64,000 nt of DNA from Desulfolucanica intricata (GCF_001592105.1 NZ_BCWE01000003.1:1-64000), one strand, 5' to 3'; counted from the stretch's first letter, positions 35,342-44,376 are shown. The notes: generated from the sequence alone by a model not told the origin. Program-made: numbers and translations.

Positions 35342-35992
35342 ATGACTACATCACCACGGGGAGCAGTGTTACAGCGGGACGGGGAAACATATGCAATTAT
35401 ACCCAGTTTAAACGGTGGACTGTTAGATTTACCCACCTTAAAAAAATTAACTGAGGTAGTGGAGAAGTATCAGATTCCTATCGTAAAATTAACGGGTGCT
35501 CAGCGTTTGGCCTTGGTGGGTATGCAGGGAAAAGATGTTGAGAACATCTGGAATGACTTAGGTATGGAACCGGCACCTGCAGTAGGCAATGTAGTTCGCA
35601 GCATCCAAACATGTCCCGGAAATGCGGTATGTAAAAACGGAAAACAAAATTCGCTGGCACTAAGCTCAAAACTGCAGGAGCTTTTTTTAGGAAAAGGACT
35701 TCCCAGTAAATTGAAGATGGGAGTTTCCGGGTGCCCAATATGCTGTGCCGAACCATGGCTGCGGGATATCGGCCTTTTTGGTAAATCTGACGGCTGGACA
35801 GTTGTTGTGGGAGGATGTGCCGCCGGGCGGCCCCGAATTGCTGATTTTATAACAGAAGGACTCAGCGATGATAAGGCTGTTGAATTAGTTGGTAAAATAA
35901 TTAACGTTTATGCAGACAATGCTAAAAAGGGCGAAAGGATTGGCAAATTAATCGACAGAATTGGTTTGGAAGAATTTAAGGCCTTAATCTAG
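35342..35992 (+). CDS. Sulfite/nitrite-reductase-like siroheme-[4Fe-4S] protein
   Basis: The 216-residue protein has the ferredoxin-like half domain (VEKYQIPIVKLTGAQRLALV). The cofactor motif follows: C-x5-C in TCPGNAVCKNG and C-x3-C in SGCPICCAEP, the pattern that binds a siroheme-coupled [4Fe-4S] cluster. VVVGGCAAGRPRIADFI follows. It is much shorter than catalytic DsrA/DsrB or NirB, lacking the duplicated half and any ferredoxin insert, so its reaction is unclear. An extra cysteine (CPICC) is notable. A CRP/FNR-like site lies just upstream, suggesting control by redox or gas signals. Confidence 0.85.
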   Translation: MTTSPRGAVLQRDGETYAIIPSLNGGLLDLPTLKKLTEVVEKYQIPIVKLTGAQRLALVGMQGKDVENIWNDLGMEPAPAVGNVVRSIQTCPGNAVCKNGKQNSLALSSKLQELFLGKGLPSKLKMGVSGCPICCAEPWLRDIGLFGKSDGWTVVVGGCAAGRPRIADFITEGLSDDKAVELVGKIINVYADNAKKGERIGKLIDRIGLEEFKALI

Positions 35993-36080
35993 AAAACCTA
36001 TCATTTCTGTACACCTGTTTAGGAATTGCCTGCTAATCAATTGACTGCCTAATAGGACCTGGTTAAAATGTATTTGTTAA

Positions 36081-36108
36081 GACCGGTAGGGAAAAACCGG
36101 TCTTTTTT
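36081..36108 (+). terminator. Terminator of the siroheme protein gene
   Basis: GACCGGT (36081-36087) and ACCGGTC (36096-36102) flank a short A-rich loop and are followed by TTTTTTC. Confidence 0.85.
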
Positions 36109-36137
36109 CATTACCCACAACGAAAGGAGGGGATAAC

Positions 36138-36362
36138 ATGGCAGTAATTAAAGTTCCCGGCAGTTCATCTTTAAGAATGACACTGCAAACCGGAGTGGAC
36201 GGCGAAGGCAACCCGGTATATCGCCGCAAGAGCTTAAACAATGTCAAGACCGGCGCTTTGGATCAGGACATTTTTGACACAGCCCAGGCTATTGCGGGCC
36301 TCCAGGAATACACCCTGGTAAGCGTAGAGCGCACTGACAATGCCGAGCTGGTTAACCAGTAA
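36138..36362 (+). CDS. DUF1659 domain protein
   Basis: The 74-residue protein reads SSSLRMTLQTGVDGEGNPVY, RRKSLNNVKTGALDQDIFDT and then AQAIAGLQEY, the characteristic DUF1659 pattern. It is preceded by AAAGGAGGGG. DUF1659, DUF2922 and YvrJ genes are regularly found together in Firmicutes, as here. The role is unknown. Confidence 0.9.
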   Translation: MAVIKVPGSSSLRMTLQTGVDGEGNPVYRRKSLNNVKTGALDQDIFDTAQAIAGLQEYTLVSVERTDNAELVNQ

Positions 36363-36399
36363 ACCCGGCAGCTAATATAACATAAGGAGGTGAATTTTT

Positions 36400-36627
36400 A
36401 TGGCAGCAACTCAAACCTTAAAAATGGTATTTTTAAACCAGGCAGGCAGCCGGACCACCATCAGCGTGGACAATCCCCGGGATGATGTTACCGAAGCCGA
36501 AATCCGGGCCGCTATGGATATGGTTATCAGCAAGAACATCTTTACCACTTCCGGCGGCGACCTGGCAGCTATTCACAGCGCCACAATCGTGGATACCACC
36601 ACAACTGAAATTATTGCCGGTGCTTAA
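36400..36627 (+). CDS. DUF2922 domain protein
   Basis: The 75-residue protein has the DUF2922 features TLKMVFLNQAGSRTTISVDN, PRDDVTEAEIRAAMDMVI and the terminal KNIFTTSGGDL. It is preceded by AAGGAGGTGA. It lies 37 bases downstream of the DUF1659 gene and upstream of a YvrJ gene, probably one operon. The function of the family is not established. Confidence 0.9.
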   Translation: MAATQTLKMVFLNQAGSRTTISVDNPRDDVTEAEIRAAMDMVISKNIFTTSGGDLAAIHSATIVDTTTTEIIAGA

Positions 36628-36647
36628 AATTTGATTGATTTTAAGGG

Positions 36648-36665
36648 GGATGTCAAAAGACATCC
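36648..36665 (+). terminator. Weak hairpin between DUF2922 and YvrJ genes
   Basis: GGATGTC and GACATCC with an AAAA loop, followed by TCTT. The short T run suggests partial termination or mRNA protection. Confidence 0.5.
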
Positions 36666-36693
36666 TCTTAGTATTATCAGGAGGTGAATTAAC

Positions 36694-36885
36694 GTGGAAG
36701 AAGTAGTTCAACTGGCCGCAAATTACGGCTTTCCAATGGTGGTGGCAGGGTATCTTTTGGTGCGCCTTGAACCGGTGATAAAGGATCTCCAAAAGTCCAT
36801 CTCGCTCTTAACTATAGTAGTGGCCCGTCAAGGTGGCGTTGACTACGAAAGTGCCCGCAGTCTGGTGGAAGGAGAAAAAGTCTGA
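36694..36885 (+). CDS. yvrJ: YvrJ family protein
   Basis: The 63-residue product begins MEEVVQLAANYGFPMVVAGY with LLVRLEPVIKDL, matching YvrJ. It has one membrane helix, then an amphipathic helix and a charged tail. The start follows AGGAGGTGAATTAAC and is GTG. In Bacillus subtilis yvrJ lies near the sigO-rsoA locus, but no sigma factor adjoins it here. It closes the DUF1659/DUF2922 cluster. Confidence 0.85.
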   Translation: MEEVVQLAANYGFPMVVAGYLLVRLEPVIKDLQKSISLLTIVVARQGGVDYESARSLVEGEKV

Positions 36886-36986
36886 AATGGGAAGAGAAAA
36901 TGCGAAGCAAAATTTGGAACAAATGTTTCAAAAAGCTGTGCAAATCAATTGATTATAAAACTTCAAAAGCTTAAAATATGATTATC

Positions 36987-37013
36987 GACCGGAAAATAAT
37001 TTCGGTCATTTTT
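36987..37013 (+). terminator. Terminator after yvrJ
   Basis: GACCG (36987-36991) and CGGTC (37003-37007) enclose an AT-rich loop whose ends (GAAA/TTTC) extend the stem; ATTTTTTAC follows. Confidence 0.7.
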
Positions 37014-37076
37014 TACAACTTCATATTTGGCGGGGTCCGCCGGTCAGAGCCCGCCACCATACTTTAATTACCAGAG

Positions 37077-37322
37077 GTGATCAAACTGAATTCAAGGACT
37101 AAAAGAAAAATAACTACCATGCAAGTCTTCCAGGCTATTAAAGAATATAAAAATATCCACAGCTATTCCCCGTCAGTCAGAGAGTTGGGTAAAATCCTCG
37201 GAGTTCCCTCTCCCGGCTCGGTGTACCATCATTTGGACAGATTAAAACAGATGGGCTACATAACCAGCGAACCGAACAAAGCCCGCTCCATCAGAATTAT
37301 CAGAAAAACTAAAAACCCATGA
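37077..37322 (+). CDS. LexA-type winged-helix DNA-binding protein without peptidase
   Basis: The 81-residue product contains VFQAIKEYKNIHSYSPSVRE, LGKILGVPSPGSVYHHLDRL and KQMGYITSEPNKARSIRI, the LexA N-terminal DNA-binding domain. The self-cleaving serine peptidase domain is absent. The GTG start lies inside AGAGGTG; a CTG nine bases later, or the ATG at codon 15, is possible. Such a protein would bind LexA-like or unrelated operators without RecA-driven cleavage. It is transcribed alone up to a bidirectional terminator. Confidence 0.8.
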   Translation: MIKLNSRTKRKITTMQVFQAIKEYKNIHSYSPSVRELGKILGVPSPGSVYHHLDRLKQMGYITSEPNKARSIRIIRKTKNP

Positions 37323-37350
37323 GAGAACGAATTCTTCTCCCGTGGGTTTT
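37312..37350. terminator. Bidirectional terminator
   Basis: AAAACCCA and TGGGTTTT outer arms with inner GAGAA/TTCTC pairing lie between the convergent LexA-like and brnQ genes. A and T runs flank both sides. Confidence 0.8.
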
Positions 37351-37360
37351 AATGTAATCG

Positions 37361-38704
37361 TTATGCCTTAGTATCACTTATCTCAGAACCATCTAACCCG
37401 GTCCTCCAAATCATTCCAACAAACGCCATTAATATAGCAGGAATTACCCAATCCAGCCCCTGCTCGTGTAAGGGCAGGTAAGTGAGAGCATTGCCTACTA
37501 CCGGCAGCTTGATGCCGGTCTTAGCGGCTATAGAATTCACGGTGTTGGCCAGATTTACTACCACTGTGGCACTGACAGAAGCAATATATACTTCCCGTTT
37601 ACCTTTAAACAATTTATGACCAAGGGAAAGCAGTACTAAAACAATAATCACCGGGTATATCGCTACCAGCAGGGTCACGGAAAGCTCCAATATCTTTGAC
37701 AGACCCATATTGGCCAGCACCAGGCTTACCAGAGCCGTTATTACACAAATAACATTATAACTGACACGATTACCGGACAGACGGCTGAAAAAGGCACCGC
37801 AGGTAGAAACCAGCCCAATGGCGGTGGTCAGACAGGCCAGGGTCATAGTAACAGCGATTACAAACTTACCTGCCGGTCCGATTAGTGCTTCTGTAATATA
37901 AGTCAGCATTTGGCCCGGGTTATCCCCTGTAAACGTTGCCCCGGTAGTGGCTCCCACATAGGTAAGCCCGGTATAGATAGATGATAAACCAATAGCGGCA
38001 ATAACCCCGGCAAGGATAGTTACCCGTGCTATTTCAGAGTTATTTGTAACTCCCTTGGCCTTTACGGCATTAACAATAACAAGCCCGAAAATAACCGAGG
38101 CCAGGGCATCCATGGTGTTATAGCCCTCCAGAAACCCCCGGGCCAGTGGAGCGGCATATTGACCCGCCCCCATTGTACCAATGGGTGCTGTAACACCTTT
38201 AAAGATAAGAATACCTAAAAATATAACCATCAGAGGTGTCAGAAGCTTACCCAGGTTATCTGTTATTTCTGACGGGCGCAGGGCAAACAAAAGCGTCGCG
38301 ACAAAGAAGACCAGGGTCGTGACAGCCAGGGCCGGCTGAGCTGCTGCCTGGCCTGCCGTTTGTAAAAACGGTGTTACTGCCACTTCAAAGGTAGTGGCTG
38401 CCGTACGCGGGATGGCCAGAAGCGGGCCGATGGATAATACCACAATAGTAGTAACAATTTTACTGAAAAGCGGGTGCACCCGGTTGGCCAGATACTCCAG
38501 GTCACCTCCGGCCCGGGCCACGGCAGTAACCCCTAGAAGGGGTAAGCCCACTCCCGTCATGATAAAGCCGGCCGCAGCCCACCATAAATCAGTCCCGGCA
38601 TTAAAACCCAGCATAGGTGGAAAGATTAAGTTTCCCGCACCCAAAAACATGGCCAACAGAGCCAAACCTGTTACGAATATTTCTTTCTTAGACAGCTGCA
38701 TCAA
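37361..38704 (-). CDS. brnQ: Branched-chain amino acid carrier BrnQ (LIVCS family)
   Basis: The 447-residue protein has about twelve membrane helices and the family start KKEIFVTGLALLAMFLGAGN followed by LIFPPMLGFNAG. Further landmarks are LPLLGVTAVARAGGD and IPRTAATTFEVAVTPF. It takes up leucine, isoleucine and valine with Na+ or H+. No T-box leader is visible upstream, but a promoter is. ATG and TTG starts lie next to each other after AAAGGAG. Confidence 0.95.
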   Translation of the reverse strand: MMQLSKKEIFVTGLALLAMFLGAGNLIFPPMLGFNAGTDLWWAAAGFIMTGVGLPLLGVTAVARAGGDLEYLANRVHPLFSKIVTTIVVLSIGPLLAIPRTAATTFEVAVTPFLQTAGQAAAQPALAVTTLVFFVATLLFALRPSEITDNLGKLLTPLMVIFLGILIFKGVTAPIGTMGAGQYAAPLARGFLEGYNTMDALASVIFGLVIVNAVKAKGVTNNSEIARVTILAGVIAAIGLSSIYTGLTYVGATTGATFTGDNPGQMLTYITEALIGPAGKFVIAVTMTLACLTTAIGLVSTCGAFFSRLSGNRVSYNVICVITALVSLVLANMGLSKILELSVTLLVAIYPVIIVLVLLSLGHKLFKGKREVYIASVSATVVVNLANTVNSIAAKTGIKLPVVGNALTYLPLHEQGLDWVIPAILMAFVGMIWRTGLDGSEISDTKA

Positions 38705-38752
38705 TATACTGCTCCTTTACGAAATTTTCACACAACACAGATTTATTTTATC

Positions 38753-38780
38753 ATTATATACCGTAAATTTTAACTTCCAA
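38753..38780 (-). promoter_or_regulatory. Sigma-A-type promoter of brnQ
   Basis: On the minus strand TTGGAA (38780-38775) and TATAAT (38758-38753) are separated by 16 bases, about 50 bases upstream of the brnQ start. Confidence 0.5.
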
Positions 38781-38790
38781 ATTACTACAA

Positions 38791-38935
38791 CTAGTTATTC
38801 AATTCAATAATATTTTGCACACTGGTTGATGAAACCACAACATACTCTGAATTAAATTTCTCACCGGCCCAGGCATAAGACTTCTTCTCTTCCAAATCAA
38901 TTATCTCTAAAATCCCGTAGAAAACTCTCCGGGAA
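38791..38935 (-). other. Open coding-like frame without start, possible gene remnant
   Basis: One frame reads VFYGILEIIDLEEKKSYAWA, then GEKFNSEYVVVSSTSVQNII, and stops at 38791. It has no ATG or GTG near its left end and begins inside a terminator hairpin. It may be the end of a lost gene between the SLH gene and brnQ. No family was recognised. Confidence 0.25.
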
Positions 38936-38960
38936 ATAACCCTCCGGAGAGTTTATTTTT
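38922..38960 (-). terminator. Terminator of the SLH gene at 38980
   Basis: AAACTCTCCGG (38922-38932) and CCGGAGAGTTT (38944-38954) pair perfectly. On the minus strand the stem is followed by TCTAC, with the T run formed by the arm end; T-rich sequence lies on the plus side too. Confidence 0.75.
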
Positions 38961-38979
38961 AACTAATCGGGTAAAAAAT

Positions 38980-39984
38980 TTAATTTAAAGGCTCACTGTG
39001 GGTTAAAAGCCACTTACCGTCACGTTTCACAAAATAATTATAGCCCTCGTAGGGAAGTGCCCCGTATATAGCCTGTCCGGATTTATTATAATTCTGTACC
39101 TTGCCCGACACCTTAATAATCGCAGCAGTTCTATGCAGTTCCACTCCCTTAGCGCTGTAATTCTCCACATCCTTAGCCCAGCCGTAATCAGGATTTGATT
39201 TCTGATACTCCTCCTCCACCAGCTTAAGCCAATTCAAATTAGTCTCCGACTCATAGCTTTTAGCGGCACTGAAATCAAGTTGGCCGGTCTTTCCGGTAAC
39301 CCAATCCTTCCTGGCCTCCTGCTCCTCAATAAAGGCCTTTTGAGCTATCTCATCCAGGCTGTCCACAGCAGGCTTGGCCGAATTCAACCCCCTAACCAGG
39401 CGCACCAGCATTAAAGCGGCGTGAACCCGCTGGGCTTTTTCCCCGGGTCTGAAGGTACCGTCCTCATACCCGGCAATAACACCGGCCCGCGCAGCCGTAA
39501 TAATATCGGGATCGGTGGTATCGGAATAGCTAACATTACTGACCTTGACACCGGCACTAAACTGCCGGGCTGCCCGGCCCATCCACTGCCCCATTTCTCC
39601 CCTGCTGATCGGGGCATCCCAATTCCCGGTGGCAGAAGTAATAATACCCGCCTGAAGCAGCGCATCCCGGCGCCCGGCATACCAGGTACTGCCCCCTTCC
39701 TGTCCTATATCAAGGGACCGGGCCAGGGCAACGGCAAACTCTGCCCGGGTTATGTTATTGGTCAGCTTTAAAGTCCGGTCCGGGTAACCGGTATACAGCT
39801 CCCATTTAACAGCATCAGAGACACTCTTCTTATCTTCCGGAGTGTTCTCCAACCAGGAGGGGTAGCCCGCAGGTAAATTACCGGTCCCGGGCCAATCGTA
39901 AAAATACAGAGGATTTAAGGCAAAAGCGGGACCGGCAGTTAAAAGAAACAAAGCTAACATTCCGAGGCAGATAAATTTTTTCAA
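38980..39984 (-). CDS. SLH-domain surface protein with NTF2-like tail
   Basis: The 334-residue protein has a signal peptide (cleaved near PAFA). SLH-type repeats follow: VKWELYTGYPDRTLKLTNNI with TRAEFAVALAR, a central repeat, and ARAGVIAGYEDGTFRPGEKA with QRVHAALML. The C-terminal 120 residues (AQKAFIEEQEARKDW to FVKRDGKWLLTHSE) look like an NTF2/SnoaL-type fold. SLH domains should bind the pyruvylated wall polymer made by CsaB. Only the outer repeats match well; the middle one is degenerate. Substrate or ligand unknown. Confidence 0.85.
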   Translation of the reverse strand: MKKFICLGMLALFLLTAGPAFALNPLYFYDWPGTGNLPAGYPSWLENTPEDKKSVSDAVKWELYTGYPDRTLKLTNNITRAEFAVALARSLDIGQEGGSTWYAGRRDALLQAGIITSATGNWDAPISRGEMGQWMGRAARQFSAGVKVSNVSYSDTTDPDIITAARAGVIAGYEDGTFRPGEKAQRVHAALMLVRLVRGLNSAKPAVDSLDEIAQKAFIEEQEARKDWVTGKTGQLDFSAAKSYESETNLNWLKLVEEEYQKSNPDYGWAKDVENYSAKGVELHRTAAIIKVSGKVQNYNKSGQAIYGALPYEGYNYFVKRDGKWLLTHSEPLN

Positions 39985-40238
39985 AATTTTTCACCAACTT
40001 CCTTTATTAATTGAATAATTTACTATATAAAGTATATGTTTGCATTTTTACCCTGTCAAGGATTATGAACAAAAAAATAACCCCACCGGTAGGTATAACT
40101 GTGTGTCATTAGTCCCAACCTACCGTCAAGAATTATGTTGGGAGAAATACACAAACCTTCCGATTTGTGAAGGAATTTTGCATCTAATGACGAAGTAACT
40201 AAATAGTTTACCATCTTAAGTATAAGGCAGGTGACAAA
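39985..40238 (+). promoter_or_regulatory. Leader region of the S8 protease gene with two hairpins
   Basis: CGGTAGGT (40087-40094) pairs with ACCTACCG (40118-40125). Further down CCTTC and GAAGG form a small hairpin at about 40156-40172. These lie in the 5' leader of the large protease gene and could act in mRNA folding or regulation. They match no riboswitch class I know. Confidence 0.35.
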
Positions 40239-43200
40239 GTGGCAAGCAAACTTAATAAAATATTGCTTGTATTAATGGTCCTTGGTGTAATAACCGTTCT
40301 TTGCATTAATTCCTGTCCGGGATCTTCACCCGGTGTCTCAGATACAAAGTCAGTTAACGAAAACCCTGAGCAGCAGGTATTGTACACCGCCTTAATATCT
40401 TCAGAGGCCCCGGCTGATTGGCAAAAATGCTTAAAGCAAAACGGAGCAGAGATAGGCGATTACCTGGGGGAAAACCAGTTTCTGGTGCGTTTACCCCAAG
40501 AGGCAAAGATACCTGAAATCCCGGGCATTCAATTTTCCCGCTACCAAACAGCTCCTGTTCAGGTAGTAGTACAAACGTACACAGAAAACGAAGGAACCCT
40601 GGACGAGTTTAATGTCACCGTGTTTCAACCGGGGGACAAAAAAGCCCTGGCAGCTGCAGTAAGGAAATTGGGCGGAACTACCACCGGTGACCCGGAAGGA
40701 CCGGGACAAGTACTCAGGGTACAGATACCCGGCAAAGCAGTTGATAATATCTCACAGCTTCCCTATGTATTGTTTATTGAACAGTACAAACCTCCGCAAT
40801 TTTTAAATAACCGGGCCTCGGGGGTGCTGGGCGCAGCTCCTCTGGAAGTACCCGGTTTTGTTGTGCCGGAGGGCCTAAGCGGTGCGGGACAAATTGTTGC
40901 TATAGCTGACACCGGCTTAGACACAGGAAAAGATGACGCTGCCATGCACCCGGACTTTCGTACTCAACCCGGCGATAAACCCAAAATTGTGGCACTGAAA
41001 ACTCCCTTAGGTGCCAAGTCAGCAGCTGACCCCACCGGGCACGGCACACATATTGCCGGCTCCATTGCGGGTACCGGAGCAGCATCAAACGGGGAATACC
41101 GGGGCCTGGCCCCCGGGGCCGGCTTATATATTCAGTCACTGTTTAATGCCGGCGGAAAGCCGGATTTACCCGTGGATCTGGCCGGTGAATTATTTGCCCC
41201 CGCCTATGCTGCCGGGGCACGTATTCATGTTGACAGCTGGGGCCGTGAGGAAAATAAGTATCTTTCCACCACTGCTCAAATAGACAGCTTTATTCGCCAG
41301 AACCCTGACTTTTTAGTGGTATTCGGGGCAGGGAATAACGGCCCGGAGGAAGGCACACTGGGACCGGAAGCCAACAGTAAAAACGCCCTGGTAATCGGGG
41401 CTTCCGAAAACCCCCGCCCGGGCTACGGGCCCCACAGTGATAATCCGCAGGATATCGCCGAATTCAGCAGCCGCGGGCCGACCGCGGACGGGCGCATAAA
41501 ACCGGAGTTAGCGGCTCCGGGAACTGAAATTATTTCAGCCAAATCCTCACTGGTAGAAGGAGAAGGCAATTTCCCTTTAAATCAAAATTACCTGCGTAAA
41601 GACGGGACAAGCATGTCAACGGCCATCGCCGGCGGGGCGGCCGCCCTGCTGCGGGAATATTTTGTAAAAGAAAAGAAGAACCCCTCGGCGGCACTGTTAA
41701 AGGCTTCTTTAATAAACGGGGCCCGCCGCCCGGACGCTAAAACCAATGCCGCAGGCTTCGGACTTTTAGACCTTGAGGGTACGATCCTGGCCCTGAAGGA
41801 AAAAACAATGCAGTACACGGATAATTCCGCAGGAATCGGCCAGGGAAACGTGATCATATCAAAATATCAGGTAACCAACACCGAGATGCCTTTAAAGGTA
41901 ACCCTGGCCTGGACTGACCCGCCGGCCAGTCCCGCTGCCGGGAACGCCCTGGTAAATAATTTGGACTTACTGGTGGTAGGACCTGACGGTAAAAGCTACT
42001 ACGGCAATGATTTCGAGGGCAAAAACAAAAAGGACAAGAAAAACACCGTAGAACAAGTATATATCCCAAACCCTGTTCCCGGAGAATATCAAATTAAGGT
42101 TCTGGGCAGCAGCATAGTCATACCGGCTGTAGAAAAGGAAAACAGTGAAAACCCGCTGCAGGATTATGCCCTGGTTTACGGTCAGCCTCTGCTGCAGGGA
42201 ACGGTTATGACCACCGGAAACAATGATAAATCTTTTGTGCTGGAAGACTGGGGTTCGGTCATCCGGGGTGATAATTCATCCCTCAAACTGGCGGTGGACG
42301 ATTGGCTGGCAAAGGACTCCCCGGAAGTTAAAATCCGGCCGGGTACTGAAATATATACAGTGGGTCCCCGGAACAAAACCCGGTCAATTTACGCCTACTA
42401 CCGGACCCTTGACAAGACTGATTGCAAAAGCTCCCCCGGCGGACTGATCCTGCCTTTGGATGAAAAGCAATCGGAGGGCGGCTACAGAGTTGCACCGGCT
42501 CACCAAAACTACATTAAAGTCAACGGTACCGGAAATAAAAAAACCGGTGACATCATACCCGGCTCCCATATTACAGGGGTAATTAACCCTTTCACGGGAG
42601 AGTTGTGGAATGTCTCGGCAGTTTATGACAAAACAAGCGGCAAAATCGCCCAAATAAATTTGGAACAGCACACATTACGGCTGGCAAATGACAGTATGGT
42701 TTACCGCTTTGACAAAGATACCAAAGTTAATATAAAGGCCTCCTGGGAAAAGCAGCTGCCCTGGGAAACCCCCTTTATTTATCCTGACGAAGGGGAACTT
42801 ACAGAACTTACCGAAGGCATGCAGGTAACCCTGGTACTTTCTAAAGACCAAAAAACCATCAAATATATTGAAGCAGCTCAAAGGCGTATTGAACAGTTGG
42901 CAGACGAAACAAACCCTGAAGCAAACACTATCAAGTTAAAGGATGACCAGGTTTATAATGTTTCACCCCGGGCAGCTATTACCAGGGACGGCCGGAGGAC
43001 TGCCCTGTCCGCAATAGCCCCCGGTGATTCGGTTATTTTAACCCTTGAAGAAGACGGGTCGGTGTCAGGGCTGGAGGCCTATTCCAACCTGTTTTACGGT
43101 AAACTGGTATATGCCAATACCATTAACAACTCCATAGTATTTACGGATCACCTGGGGCAGATAAGAGTTGAAAAGTTAACTGACAATATCAACGTCTATT

Positions 43201-44375
43201 GGCGGGGGACCAGGACAGATTTAGCAAGCCTCAAGGAAAACGATTATGTCAGGTTAGCCTTTGACCCGGTCAGTGAAAAAATCTGGCGCATAGACCAGGC
43301 CGTCCTGGCCGAAGAGGCGGGCCGGAAAACTTTGTTTAAGGAATATGACCCGGCAAATAACAGCTTAACCACCAGTGATCACAAGGAATACATCGTAACT
43401 GATAAAACACTCGTAACCAAAAATAATTTGCGCGTAGGACTTGAGGACCTGTTCAAAGACGAACCGGTAAAAATTACAGCTGTACTTAACCCTCAGACCG
43501 GGGAAAAAATACTGGGGGTTATAGAAGCATACACCCTGCCCAATGCGATTAGCCCTGACCTAACGGTCCATGCACCGGGCAATGTGGATACCTCCCGGAT
43601 CACCGTCACCGGAGCTGCACCGGGCGCCAGGGTATATATTTATTATGAAGATAAACAAATAATCGCACAGGTAGACGAACAAACAGGTGAATTTAAGGCG
43701 GAAATAACACTGAATCGTACCGGCTCAGCTTACATTAATGTTGTAGCAGTTGATAAGAAAACAGGGGGTACAGCTTCAAAAACGCTGGACGTTTTTGCCC
43801 CCGGCAGTAATATTAAGTTCAGCGATTTAAACGGCCACTGGGCGGAACAGGATATCCTGGAATTATGCGGAAAGGGTATCATCAAGGGCTACCCGGACGG
43901 CACCTTCCGGCCGGAGCAGGCTGTCAGCAGAGAAGAACTGGTGCGCATGCTCATACCGGCCGCAGGCTGGGAGCCGGAGGAAAACCAAAAAATCGAGTTT
44001 TCCGATACCAAAGACATTACCGCCGGGGGCCAACCTTTCCTGGCTGCCGCTGTCAGCAGGGGCTTAATCAACGGCTACCCTGACAATACACTGCGCCCCG
44101 GGCAAAAGATTACCCGGGCGGAACTGGCTGCAATATTAATGCGCACCCTAAAGGCCAAAGGGCAGGCTGTACAACAAAATACTAATGAAAAAATCAATTA
44201 TACGGACTGGCGGGACATTCCCCTTTGGGCACGGGAAGCTGCCGTACTGGTCTACAATCAAAGAATTATGACCGGAAGGCCGGAAAACCGCTTTGCCCCT
44301 CAGGAAAATGTAACCCGTGCGGAAGCTGCAGTAGTTGTTGCCCGGCTGCAGCGCTCCTTAAATCTTTCTGAATAA
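40239..44375 (+). CDS. SLH-anchored subtilisin-like (S8) serine protease
   Basis: The 1378-residue protein starts at GTG after AGGTGA and has an N-terminal signal/anchor (KILLVLMVLGVITVLCINSC, possibly a lipobox-like Cys). A propeptide-like region follows, then the S8 catalytic domain with D224 in VAIADTGLDTG, H268 in GHGTHIAGS and S458 in DGTSMSTAIAGG. A proprotein-convertase-like beta domain (about 520-640) with NNLDLLVVGPDGKSYYGND, a long repeat-rich part (about 650-1110), a Big-like domain (1110-1190) and three SLH repeats (about 1195-1378; GIIKGYPDGTFRP, GLINGYPDNTLRP, RIMTGRPENRFAP) complete it. It is probably a wall-bound processing protease. It is flanked by other SLH genes. Confidence 0.95.
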   Translation: MASKLNKILLVLMVLGVITVLCINSCPGSSPGVSDTKSVNENPEQQVLYTALISSEAPADWQKCLKQNGAEIGDYLGENQFLVRLPQEAKIPEIPGIQFSRYQTAPVQVVVQTYTENEGTLDEFNVTVFQPGDKKALAAAVRKLGGTTTGDPEGPGQVLRVQIPGKAVDNISQLPYVLFIEQYKPPQFLNNRASGVLGAAPLEVPGFVVPEGLSGAGQIVAIADTGLDTGKDDAAMHPDFRTQPGDKPKIVALKTPLGAKSAADPTGHGTHIAGSIAGTGAASNGEYRGLAPGAGLYIQSLFNAGGKPDLPVDLAGELFAPAYAAGARIHVDSWGREENKYLSTTAQIDSFIRQNPDFLVVFGAGNNGPEEGTLGPEANSKNALVIGASENPRPGYGPHSDNPQDIAEFSSRGPTADGRIKPELAAPGTEIISAKSSLVEGEGNFPLNQNYLRKDGTSMSTAIAGGAAALLREYFVKEKKNPSAALLKASLINGARRPDAKTNAAGFGLLDLEGTILALKEKTMQYTDNSAGIGQGNVIISKYQVTNTEMPLKVTLAWTDPPASPAAGNALVNNLDLLVVGPDGKSYYGNDFEGKNKKDKKNTVEQVYIPNPVPGEYQIKVLGSSIVIPAVEKENSENPLQDYALVYGQPLLQGTVMTTGNNDKSFVLEDWGSVIRGDNSSLKLAVDDWLAKDSPEVKIRPGTEIYTVGPRNKTRSIYAYYRTLDKTDCKSSPGGLILPLDEKQSEGGYRVAPAHQNYIKVNGTGNKKTGDIIPGSHITGVINPFTGELWNVSAVYDKTSGKIAQINLEQHTLRLANDSMVYRFDKDTKVNIKASWEKQLPWETPFIYPDEGELTELTEGMQVTLVLSKDQKTIKYIEAAQRRIEQLADETNPEANTIKLKDDQVYNVSPRAAITRDGRRTALSAIAPGDSVILTLEEDGSVSGLEAYSNLFYGKLVYANTINNSIVFTDHLGQIRVEKLTDNINVYWRGTRTDLASLKENDYVRLAFDPVSEKIWRIDQAVLAEEAGRKTLFKEYDPANNSLTTSDHKEYIVTDKTLVTKNNLRVGLEDLFKDEPVKITAVLNPQTGEKILGVIEAYTLPNAISPDLTVHAPGNVDTSRITVTGAAPGARVYIYYEDKQIIAQVDEQTGEFKAEITLNRTGSAYINVVAVDKKTGGTASKTLDVFAPGSNIKFSDLNGHWAEQDILELCGKGIIKGYPDGTFRPEQAVSREELVRMLIPAAGWEPEENQKIEFSDTKDITAGGQPFLAAAVSRGLINGYPDNTLRPGQKITRAELAAILMRTLKAKGQAVQQNTNEKINYTDWRDIPLWAREAAVLVYNQRIMTGRPENRFAPQENVTRAEAAVVVARLQRSLNLSE

Positions 44376-44376
44376 C

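Noticed and set aside
38705-38790. T-box leader before brnQ
   Set aside because: No T-box sequence or specifier stem; only a plain promoter is visible.
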